Below are positions 1-6,900 of a DNA stretch of 7,887 nucleotides, piece by piece; position 1 is the first letter of the stretch; each line of letters opens with the position of its first letter. The stretch is from Rubrivivax sp. (lineage in GTDB: Bacteria > Pseudomonadota > Gammaproteobacteria > Burkholderiales > Burkholderiaceae_C): contig JAIXSD010000653.1 of the NCBI GenBank assembly GCA_027484885.1, positions 1-7,887 of the forward strand, in the 5' to 3' direction. The translations under genes were made by a program, and so were the position numbers. The notes beneath the pieces were generated by a model, which saw nothing but the letters and a program-made list of their open reading frames with translations, made no database searches and was not told where the DNA came from.

Positions 1-892
1 CGATGTTCAAGCCGGGCACGCTGTGGATCTGGATGGCCGGGTCACGCTCCAGCTCGATCAGATCGGCCTGGTTGGTCAGTGCCGCGATATCGCACTCATT
101 GCGACGCAGGCGCTGGGTGCGCACATTGCGGTCGGTGGTGATGGCGAAGACCAACTGCTCGACCACCGGCCGATCGCTGCGGAAGAAATCCGGGTGGCGG
201 GTGTAGCGCAAGATGCTGTCCGCCTGGTAGCTCTTGTAGACAAAAGGCCCGGTGCCCACCGGCAGGCTGTTGATCTGCGCGGCCTTGCCGGCCTTGAGCA
301 ATTGGGCGCCGTACTCGGCCGACTGGATGCCGGCGAAGGCGTAGGTCAGCAAGTTCAGAAACGTGGCGTCAACGCTGTTGAAACGAATCTGCACCTCATC
401 GTCAGCCAGGCGATCCACGCCCGCAATCAGCTGCTTCCAGCCGGCCGAGATCACATAGGGCGAAACAATCGGGTGCGCCTTGGAAAACGGATGCTGCGGG
501 TCCAGCAATCGCGCAAAGGTGAAGATCACATCGTCGGCATTGAAGTCCCGCGTGGGTTTGAAATAGGCCGTGCTGTGGAACTTGACGCCGTGGCGCAGCT
601 TGAAACGGATGCTGCGACCGTCAGCAGCCACCGTCCAACGCTCGGCCAAGGCCGGGATCAAGCGATCCGTGCCGGGCTCGTTGTCGATCAGGCCATCAAA
701 AATCGGATACGTGGCCGCATGGTCGATGCCCGAATCGCTGTTCGCCGGATCGAAGCTCTTGGGGCTACCCTGGGCGCAGAAGCGCAGGGTGCCGGGCACG
801 GCAATGGGGGCGGCCAGGACCTCCGACACGCCGCAGCTGAAAAACAAAGAGAGCGCCAGGCGGCGCAGAAAGGCAGGTATTGACGCGGGCAT
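1..892 (-). CDS. ABC transporter substrate-binding protein, family 5 (DppA-like peptide binder), 3' part missing
   Basis: Periplasmic binding protein expected to deliver di/oligopeptides (or a related ligand such as heme) to an ABC importer. I translated the minus strand from ATG at 892-890: 297 codons are open to the left edge, about 55% of the ~535 aa usual for DppA. Residues 1-27 form a Sec signal peptide (RR at 10-11, hydrophobic LALSLFF, cleavage after VLA). Family signatures follow in the expected order: FCAQGSPKSFDP (38-49), FKPTRDFNADDVIFTF (111-126), PVGTGPF (211-217) and RRNECDIA (263-270). Cys39 and Cys267 lie 228 residues apart, the spacing I recall for the N-terminal disulfide of E. 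coli DppA. A weak GGAA precedes the ATG, and TCA/GCC/GGA codons lie upstream in frame with no better start. The ligand-contacting C-terminal lobe is outside the window, so substrate cannot be assigned; SapA or HbpA relatives are alternatives. It is transcribed divergently from the LytTR gene. Confidence 0.93.
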   Translation of the reverse strand, partial: MPASIPAFLRRLALSLFFSCGVSEVLAAPIAVPGTLRFCAQGSPKSFDPANSDSGIDHAATYPIFDGLIDNEPGTDRLIPALAERWTVAADGRSIRFKLRHGVKFHSTAYFKPTRDFNADDVIFTFARLLDPQHPFSKAHPIVSPYVISAGWKQLIAGVDRLADDEVQIRFNSVDATFLNLLTYAFAGIQSAEYGAQLLKAGKAAQINSLPVGTGPFVYKSYQADSILRYTRHPDFFRSDRPVVEQLVFAITTDRNVRTQRLRRNECDIAALTNQADLIELERDPAIQIHSVPGLNI

Positions 893-951
893 GAGAATTC
901 CGGCTGACCGGCTTGCTATGGGGCCTTGGAGGGCAGATCCAGATCGTGCGC

Positions 952-969
952 CTGCATATTCGCATGCAG
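952..969. promoter_or_regulatory. Short inverted repeat in the divergent promoter region (possible operator)
   Basis: CTGCAT at 952-957 and ATGCAG at 964-969 are perfect inverted 6-mers separated by six bases. They sit in the 199-bp gap between the divergent binding-protein and LytTR genes, about 60 bp from the first start and 120 bp from the second. This is a plausible dimeric-regulator site, but a 6+6 repeat can occur by chance. No known operator consensus is recognised. Confidence 0.2.
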
Positions 970-1049
970 AGGCCAGGGCCTGCCGAGGGGCAAACCCGCA
1001 GGCGCCAAACGCACAGGCGGATCGGCGCCGCCCGAGGCGACGCCCCCCC

Positions 1050-1055
1050 TAGAAT
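1050..1055 (+). promoter_or_regulatory. Possible -10 box (TAGAAT) of the LytTR gene
   Basis: TAGAAT lies 36 bp upstream of the ATG at 1092 and differs from TATAAT at one base. It would give a leader of about 30 nt. The region 17 bp upstream reads GCCGCC, so no -35 element is visible. The call rests on the -10 match and its position alone. Confidence 0.22.
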
Positions 1056-1091
1056 CCGCCGCCACCTCGTTTCCCACCAAGCTAGCGTCCC

Positions 1092-1988
1092 ATGTCCGCC
1101 CTGCCCTCCGTTTCCGTTTGCTTGCAACAGCGCTGGCGTTTCGAAGCCAGCCCATGGGCGGCCTTGCGGCGTTTTGGTCTGGCGGCCGGCCTGATGCTGA
1201 TGGTCTTGTTCTGGCTGCAGCCTTTCGGCGGCGAGCGCTACCGCCCGCCCGGCTGGGTGCTGCGCTTGCTGGGCTATGGCTTGTGCCTGCTGCTGGCCGT
1301 GCTGCCCATGCGCGCCTGGACCCTGCGCCGCCGAGCGAGCCAATCAATTTGGCGACTGCAGGACGAGTTGCTGGCCCTGGCGATCTGGGCCGGCATCAGC
1401 GTGGCCCTGAGCTATGGCCATAGCTGCTGGTGGGTGGCACCGCGGACGCCGTCCTGGGCCGACTTCGCCGTCTTCAGCCTCGCCTTCGCCCTGCCCTTCT
1501 TGCTGATGTTGCTGCCGCTGCTGCTGTGGCAAGGGCGTGCCGACGCTCTGACCGTCCAGCCTGCACGACCGAGCGCGCAGGGAGGCGCGGAAGTCCAGCC
1601 CGGCGCCTCGCCCCAGATCGTGGTGCAAGGCCGCAATCGCGATGAGCAGCTGAGCTTTCGCCGCGATCAGTTTGTCTGCGCGCAGGCCCAGCAAAACTAT
1701 GTGCGCCTGCTGCTCGAAGCCGAAGACGGCCCTGGCGTTCAAGCCCATCTGCTGCGCTTGCCGTTGAGCGAGCTGGCGGCAACCTTGGCTGCAGGCGAGA
1801 CGGCCTGTTGGCGAGTGCACCGCTCCTGGCTGGTGGCACCGGAGCGGGCCCAAGCCTGGATCCAAACGGGTCGCCAGCGACAGCTCCGCCTGCGCGGCCT
1901 GGACGCGCCGATCCCCGTGTCCGCCGAGTTCGAACTGCCGCCTGAGCTGCCAAGCGCTGAGCCCGAGGCCCCGCAGATTCGTCCCTAA
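1092..1988 (+). CDS. Membrane-bound LytTR-domain transcriptional regulator
   Basis: A 298-aa predicted inner-membrane DNA-binding regulator. Four hydrophobic segments lie at about 28-45, 56-73, 93-110 and 123-146. A Pro/Ala/Gly-rich linker (about 150-173) leads to a LytTR domain at about 174-280. LytTR landmarks are visible: NYV at 202-204, LRLPLSEL at 221-228 (equivalent to the family's hR-x-sLxxL stretch) and RVHRSWLV at 241-248 (family RxHRSyLVN). LytTR domains normally bind promoter direct repeats. Here the domain is tethered by the TM bundle rather than attached to a receiver domain, so it probably senses a membrane or periplasmic signal directly or through an unseen partner. There is no receiver, kinase or ATPase motif and no histidine kinase gene next door. 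The ATG at 1092 has only a poor Shine-Dalgarno, but the start gives a sensible basic N-terminus before TM1. The S41 peptidase follows 174 bp downstream on the same strand. Confidence 0.88.
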   Translation: MSALPSVSVCLQQRWRFEASPWAALRRFGLAAGLMLMVLFWLQPFGGERYRPPGWVLRLLGYGLCLLLAVLPMRAWTLRRRASQSIWRLQDELLALAIWAGISVALSYGHSCWWVAPRTPSWADFAVFSLAFALPFLLMLLPLLLWQGRADALTVQPARPSAQGGAEVQPGASPQIVVQGRNRDEQLSFRRDQFVCAQAQQNYVRLLLEAEDGPGVQAHLLRLPLSELAATLAAGETACWRVHRSWLVAPERAQAWIQTGRQRQLRLRGLDAPIPVSAEFELPPELPSAEPEAPQIRP

Positions 1989-2149
1989 GGCCCGCAAATT
2001 CGGCCCTGGCCTTGCGTTTTCGTCACAGCCGCTTCGACTTGATCACAGACCATCGCCACAGCCCACTCCTGCCGAAGCGCTGCCCCTAGGCTGCACAGCC
2101 CTGGCGTCTGTCGCGTCGGGCGCCGTGTGCCATTGCCGGCGCCACTTCC

Positions 2150-2155
2150 AAGGAG
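2150..2155 (+). promoter_or_regulatory. Strong ribosome binding site that selects a TTG start
   Basis: AAGGAG at 2150-2155 is seven bases before an in-frame TTG at 2163. It lies inside the frame of the longer GTG-start option (2127), which has no comparable site upstream. This is the best Shine-Dalgarno in the window and the reason for choosing TTG as the peptidase start. Confidence 0.7.
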
Positions 2156-2162
2156 TCCTGTT

Positions 2163-3194
2163 TTGATTCGCTCTTCTTTCAGCATCCATGGCCACCTGGC
2201 CAAGCGCTTGCTCGCAGCCTTCGCGCTGTCGCTCGGTCTGAGCCCCTTGGCCCAGGCGGCGGCCCCGGAGCCCAGCGCACAAACCGTTTACGCCCAAGCC
2301 CTGGCCTTGAGCGATCGCCTGCTGCCCCTGCCCACCTGGAGCCAAAGCCCCGCTTTCGCCACCTTTCGCCAAGTCCTGCAAACTGCACCCGAGGGCTTGG
2401 ATGCCGCTGGCATCGCCCTGCACTTCAACCGCAGCCAGCACGCCGCGAAGCTGGGCTTCAGCCACTACGCCCTGCTGGCACCTCAGCCCGAAACTCCAGC
2501 GGCGAGCGCCCCAGCAGCCGCAGAGCCCCTGCCACGGCTCAGCTGGCCGCGGCCCGGCGTGGCCTTGCTCAGCATCCCCAGCTTCGCGCTCGAAGCGGCG
2601 CAGATGTTGCCGGCCGCGCAAGCGCTGGCCGCCGCCCGGCCCGAGGCCTTGATCATCGATTTGCGCGGCAACGCTGGAGGCGCCTTGCCGGCGGCTGCCA
2701 GCTTGCTGGGCCTGCTGGCCCCGGCTCCGGTAGACGCTGGGGTCTTCCTCTCACGCCGCTGGTATGAGCAGGGCCGGAGCGCGCCCGATGCGGCTGCGCT
2801 GGCGCAGATGCCCCCGCTCGCCACGCTCGATCTCGCAGCCTTGAGCCAGGCCCTGCAAACGACAGGCGTGGCACGTTTGCGCATACCGGCCAGCCCTGCA
2901 GGCGGCTTGCGCGGGCGATTGCTGGTCTTGATCGACGGGCACACAGCCAGCACCTCGGAGCCCGTGGCCTGGCTCCTGCGGCAGGCCTTGGGTGCCCGCT
3001 TGATTGGCCAGCGCACGGCCGGCGCCATGCTGTCGAGCGAAGCGCTGCCGCTCGCGGGCGGCTATCGCTTGCGCCTCCCGGTGGCCGACTACCTGACACC
3101 CAGCGGCCAGCGCCTGGACGGGCACGGCGTCCAACCCGACCTGCCGGTGCCACCTGAACAGGCGCTGCAGATCGCTCTGGAAGCGCTGGGCTGA
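2163..3194 (+). CDS. Exported S41-family peptidase without PDZ domain and without Tsp-type catalytic Lys
   Basis: A predicted periplasmic serine peptidase of the C-terminal-processing/tricorn superfamily, 343 aa from TTG. Residues 1-32 are a signal peptide (KR at 14-15, hydrophobic LLAAFALSLGL, cleavage after AQA). Order of parts: helical region; KLGFSHYALL with Ser100-His101; a Pro/Ala linker (about 106-125); GVALLSIPSF (132-141); LIIDLRGNAGG (163-173); TASTSEP with the nucleophile Ser263 (TAS*TSE aligns with the SAS*ASE of E. coli Tsp Ser430); and LDGHGVQPDLPV (318-329). Tsp has its catalytic Lys 25 residues after the Ser; here that site is Ala288 in RTAGAM. The retained Ser-His pair fits the tricorn-like (S41B) mechanism better. 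The PDZ domain usual in CtpA/Tsp is absent: only about 30 residues separate SHYALL from the protease core. A GTG at 2127 would add 12 residues but ignores the AAGGAG at 2150. The substrate is unknown, and weakened or lost activity is possible. Confidence 0.85.
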   Translation: MIRSSFSIHGHLAKRLLAAFALSLGLSPLAQAAAPEPSAQTVYAQALALSDRLLPLPTWSQSPAFATFRQVLQTAPEGLDAAGIALHFNRSQHAAKLGFSHYALLAPQPETPAASAPAAAEPLPRLSWPRPGVALLSIPSFALEAAQMLPAAQALAAARPEALIIDLRGNAGGALPAAASLLGLLAPAPVDAGVFLSRRWYEQGRSAPDAAALAQMPPLATLDLAALSQALQTTGVARLRIPASPAGGLRGRLLVLIDGHTASTSEPVAWLLRQALGARLIGQRTAGAMLSSEALPLAGGYRLRLPVADYLTPSGQRLDGHGVQPDLPVPPEQALQIALEALG

Positions 3195-3256
3195 GGTGCT
3201 GGCCCCTCGCACGCTCTCACAAGAGAAAAGCGGCCAGCTCCACGCTGAATGGCTGA

Positions 3257-3292
3257 GGGCTGCGAGCGGCACAGAGCAGCCTTCTGGGTTTT
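3257..3292 (+). terminator. Possible weak terminator hairpin after the S41 gene
   Basis: GGCTGC (3258-3263) pairs with GCAGCC (3276-3281) around a 12-nt loop, followed by TTCTGGGTTTT. It lies 63 nt after the peptidase stop, where a terminator is expected. The T-run is interrupted. The same hairpin in copy B (3860-3883) has no T-run, so it may belong to the repeated element rather than act as a terminator. Confidence 0.22.
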
Positions 3293-3538
3293 GCTCGTAA
3301 GGCCCTGCAGCCCGTGCCGCCACCGGGCTCATGGTTCCGGGGTCGGCCCTGACGGGCCGACTTCCCTGCGCTGCTCGCGCCTCGGGGCCGGTGCCCATCT
3401 CACTTCATTCGCTTCGCTCATTGCGTTCGGACAGGGGCACCGAGTCAGAGCTTGAAGCGCGCGTGACCGCGCGCGCCCCGAGGCGCTGCGCTGCTCGGCC
3501 CGGCACAAATCGCCCGGCAGCGGCACGGGCTGCAGGGC
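3258..3538 (+). repeat. Structured repeat element, copy A (candidate 3'-UTR or noncoding RNA)
   Basis: Unrecognised, no convincing ORF. In order on plus: hairpin P0 (GGCTGC 3258-3263 / GCAGCC 3276-3281); a 20-nt linker; the 5' arm of closing stem P1 (3302-3328); the block TCATGGTTC (3329-3337); hairpin P2 (GTCGGCCC 3342-3349, loop TGAC, GGGCCGAC 3354-3361); 5' arm of P3 (GCGCCTCGGGGC 3377-3388); a semi-conserved stretch; a 27-nt block (3436-3462) identical to copy B; hairpin P4 (GCGCGCG 3457-3463 / CGCGCGC 3468-3474); 3' arm of P3 (GCCCCGAGGCGC 3475-3486, a perfect 12-bp match); GCACAAATCGCCCG (3503-3516); and the 3' arm of P1 (3512-3538, complementary to 3302-3328 at 25 of 27 positions). It begins 63 nt after the S41 stop, in sense. 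It could be a processed 3' UTR, an independent RNA or a dispersed repeat. No flanking direct repeats are evident. Confidence 0.72.
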
Positions 3539-3592
3539 GCTTGCATCGCGATCGATGGGCCCCCTCCACGGTGGAGCACGCCAGCTCCGGAG
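3539..3592. other. 54-bp spacer between the two element copies, with two small palindromes
   Basis: It contains CTCCAC-G-GTGGAG at 3564-3576 and the 8-bp palindrome CTCCGGAG at 3585-3592, directly against the end of copy B. No ORF or promoter is convincing. Apart from the two copies and this spacer, the 729-bp gap (3195-3923) holds only 63 bp after the peptidase stop and 40 bp after the permease stop, with nothing recognisable in either. The palindromes may help stop converging transcription, but neither has a T-run. Confidence 0.4.
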
Positions 3593-3883
3593 GTGGCTCG
3601 GCCCGACGACGGGCGATTTGTGCGCGGCCGAGGGCGCAGCGGAGCGGCTCAGGCGCGCGCCGAAGCTGGGCTCAAGCGCGCTTCAAGCTCTGACTCGGTG
3701 CCACTGTTTGACCACTGTGAGCGCAGCGAACGGAGGGAGATTGGCGCCGCTGAGCCGCGGGGTGAACAGCGAGGGGAGTCGGCTCAGAGAGCCGACCCGC
3801 GAACCATGAGCCCGGCGGTGGGCCGAGCCACCGCAGCGAGCACGACGGGCATTAGCAAGGGCTGCTCTGTGCCGGCAGCAGCC
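3593..3883 (-). repeat. Structured repeat element, copy B (candidate 3'-UTR or noncoding RNA)
   Basis: Second, diverged copy of the element at 3258-3538, on minus. In sense order: hairpin P0 (3883-3878 / 3865-3860, same GGCTGC/GCAGCC stem, loop also ending GGCACAGA); a 28-nt linker; 5' arm of P1 (3831-3810); TCATGGTTC (3809-3801); hairpin P2 (GTCGGCTC 3796-3789, loop TCT, GAGCCGAC 3785-3778); 5' arm of P3 (GCGGCTCAG 3758-3750); the 27-nt block (3702-3676, identical to copy A); 3' arm of P3 (CTGAGCCGC 3652-3644); GCACAAATCGCCCG (3623-3610); and the 3' arm of P1 (3614-3593, complementary to the 5' arm at 19 of 22 positions). P2 and P3 carry compensated substitutions relative to copy A. The outer P1 sequence differs from copy A yet still closes on itself. 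It starts 40 nt after the RND permease stop, in sense with that gene. Confidence 0.72.
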
Positions 3884-3923
3884 GAACACCCAGCCGCCAT
3901 CGCTGGTGAGGCGCGTGTCCCGC

Positions 3924-6900
3924 TCAGCCCGCCAACGCCGGCGTCGTGATCTCGCCCGGAATGCTCTTGCGAGCAAACAAGGTGTACATGGTGGGCACCA
4001 CGAAGATGGTCAGCAGCGTGCCCAGGCTCATGCCGCCGACGATGACCCAGCCGATCTGCTGGCGGCTCTCAGCCCCAGCACCAGTGGCCAGGGCCAGGGG
4101 CAAGGCGCCCAGCACCATGGCGCCGGTGGTCATCAGGATGGGGCGCAGGCGCAGGGCCGAGGCCTCGACCACGGCCTCCAACGTGGCCTTGCCCTGCTGG
4201 CGCAGCTGGTTGCTGAACTCGACGATCAGGATGCCGTGCTTGGTGATCAAGCCCACCAGCGTGATCAGGCCGATCTGCGAGTAGACATTGAGCGTGCCAC
4301 CGGCCCATTGCAAGGCCGCCAGCGCGCCGACCATGGACAGGGGCACGGAGAGCAGGATCACAAAGGGGTCGATGAAGCTCTCGAACTGCGCCGCCAACAC
4401 CAGGAAGATGAAGAGCAGCGCCAGCACAAACACCAGGCTCAGCGCACCGCTGCTTGACTTGAACTCACGCGACACGCCGTTCAGCTCGGTGGCATAGCCG
4501 GCCGGCAAAATCTGCTGAGCCGTCTTGTCCATGAACTCCAGGGCCTCGCCCAGCGAGTAACCCGGCGCCAGGCCAGCGCTGATGGCCACCGAGCGGCGTT
4601 GGTTGAAGTGATTCAACTCACGCGGGCTGACCGCCTCGTTGACCTTGACCAGGCTGGACAGGGGCACCAGCGCATCGCCCTTGCCGCGCACATAGAGCTG
4701 CTCGATCTGCTGCGGCGTCGTGCGGTTCTGGTTCTCGGTCTGCACCAGCACGTCGTACTGCTCGGCATCGCGCTTGTAGCGCGTCACCGCGCGGCTGCCC
4801 AGCATGGTCTCGACCGTGCGGGCAATCTGGTCCACCGGCACGCCCAGGTCGGCGGCGCGCTCGCGGTCCACTTCCAGAAAGAGCTCGGGCTTGTTCAGGC
4901 GCAGGTCATTGTCGATCTGCACCAGGCCCGGGTTCTTGGCCAGGGCAGCGCTGAAATCAGCCGTCACTTTGGCCAGATTGGCGTAGCTGTCACCGGTGAC
5001 GATGACGAAGTTGACCGGGCGCGAGGTGAAGCCCTGGCCCAGGCTCGGCGGGGTGATGGGGAAAGCGCTGACACCGGGCAGCAAGTTCATCTGCGGCACC
5101 ATGGCACGCGCAAGCTCGGCGGTGGAGCGGCTGCGCTGGTCCCAATCCACGGTGCGGAAAATGGCCAGGCCCGAGGAGACGCTGGAGCCGCCGGCGAAGA
5201 CGAAGCGGCGGTCAAACTCGGGGTAGGTCGCGCCGATGTCTTCGATGGCATCGAGGTAGCGCGAGGTGAAGGCCAGGGTCGCGCCATCGGGCGCGCTGAT
5301 GGGCAGCACGATCACGCCGCGGTCTTCCTGCGGCGCCAGCTCCGACTTGGCGTTCATGTACAGCCAGCCCGTGCCGCCGGCCGAAGCCAGCATCACCAGC
5401 ACCACCACCCAGCGCTGGCGCAGGGCCATGCGCAGCGCTGCGGCATAGCGATCGCTGATCCAGACCAGGGCGCGCTCCATGCCCGCATCAAAGCGCGTGG
5501 GCTTGGCGTTATGGCGCAGCAGCTTGGAGCACATCATGGGCGTGAGCGTCAGCGCCACAAAGCCCGAGACCAGCACGGCGCCCGCCAGGGTCAGCGCAAA
5601 CTCGACAAAGATGCGGCCAGTGCGGCCCGGAGTGAAGGCCAGGGGCGCAAACACCGCCACCAGGGTCAGCGTCATCGCCACCACGGCAAAGCCGATTTCC
5701 TTGGCCCCTTTGAGCGCCGCCTGGAAGGGCTCCAGCCCCTCCTCGATGTGGCGGAAGATGTTCTCCAGCACCACGATGGCATCGTCCACCACCAGGCCGA
5801 TGGCCAGCACCAGGGCCAGCAGGGTCAGGGTGTTCACGGTGAAGCCAGCGGCGGCCATGATGGCAAACGCGCCAATCAAGCTGACCGGGATCGTCACCAG
5901 CGGGATGATGGAGGCGCGCAAGGTGCGCAGGAACACAAACACCACCAGGGCCACCAGCACCACGGCCTCGGCGATGGTGTGATAGACCGACTCGATGGAA
6001 CGCTCGATGAAGAGCGCGTTGTCGCTGGCCGGGCGCACGGTGATGCCGGCGGGCAGGTCCTGCTGCAGGCGCGGCATCATGGCCGTGACGGCGGCAGACA
6101 CTTCCAGCGGGTTGGCCGTGGCCTGCTTGATCACGCCCAGGGACACCGAAGGCAGGCCATTGAGGCGCACGCGCGAACGCTCGCTGGCGGCGGCCTCTTC
6201 GATGCGCGCCACATCGCGCAGCTTGACCGTGTAACCCGCCACCTGGCGCAGCGTGACCTCGGCGAACTGGGCCACGGTGTTGAGGTCGGTGCGGGCGGTA
6301 ACGTTGAACTCGCGCTGCTGGCTCTCGATGCGGCCGGCCGGCACCTCCAGGTTCTGGCGGCGCAGCGCGTCTTCCACATCCTGCACGGTCAGCTTGTAGG
6401 CTGCCAGGCGCGCGGCATCGAGCCAGACGCGGACGGCATAACGGCGGTCACCGCCGATTTCCACATCGGCCACGCCGGGGATGGTTTGCAGGCGCGGCTT
6501 GACGATGCGGTTGACCACATCGGTGACCTGCAGCGGGTCCAGGGTCTCGCTGGTGAAGGCCATGCGCAGCGTGGGCTGGGCATCGGCCTCAACCTTGGCC
6601 ACCACCGGCTCGTCCACCGCCGTGGGCAGGCGGCCGCGCACGCGGGCCACGCGGTCGCGCACATCGGCGGCGGCGTTGTCGGGGTTCTTTTCCAGCTTGA
6701 AGCGCACCGTGATCTGGCTCGATTCCGAACGCGAGATCGAGGTGACGATGTCCACACCCTCGATGCCGGAGATGGAGTCTTCCAGCGGCTTGGTGACCTG
6801 GCTTTCGATCACCTCGGACGAGGCGCCCACCAGGCGGGTGCTGACGGTGACCACGGGTTCGTCGATGCGCGGGTACTCGCGCAGCGAGAGCTTGCTGAAG

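Noticed and set aside
16..20. Lipoprotein lipobox in the peptide-binding protein (residues FFSC, Cys20)
   Set aside because: The residues before the Cys do not fit the usual L-[AS]-[GA]-C pattern, and a normal signal peptidase I site (VLA) follows at residue 27. The coordinates given are residue numbers of the protein; the corresponding bases are at about 833-847.
23..883. 286-codon open frame on plus, opposite the peptide-binding protein
   Set aside because: The minus-strand translation matches family 5 binding proteins along its whole length, with a signal peptide. The plus frame has no family features.
3436..3446. GGCACCGAGTC, a string also present in the Streptococcus pyogenes Cas9 tracrRNA
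   Set aside because: Short match only; the following bases do not form the tracrRNA hairpin, and there are no cas genes or CRISPR repeats in the window.
3258..3883. CRISPR array or insertion sequence
   Set aside because: There are only two long copies in inverted orientation, no spacer periodicity, no transposase and no evident target-site duplication.
3331..3949. Several open frames of 68-120 codons through the intergenic gap on both strands
   Set aside because: They cross the paired arms of the repeat elements, are Arg/Ala-rich, have no good ribosome binding sites, and the two element copies differ by indels that do not preserve a frame.
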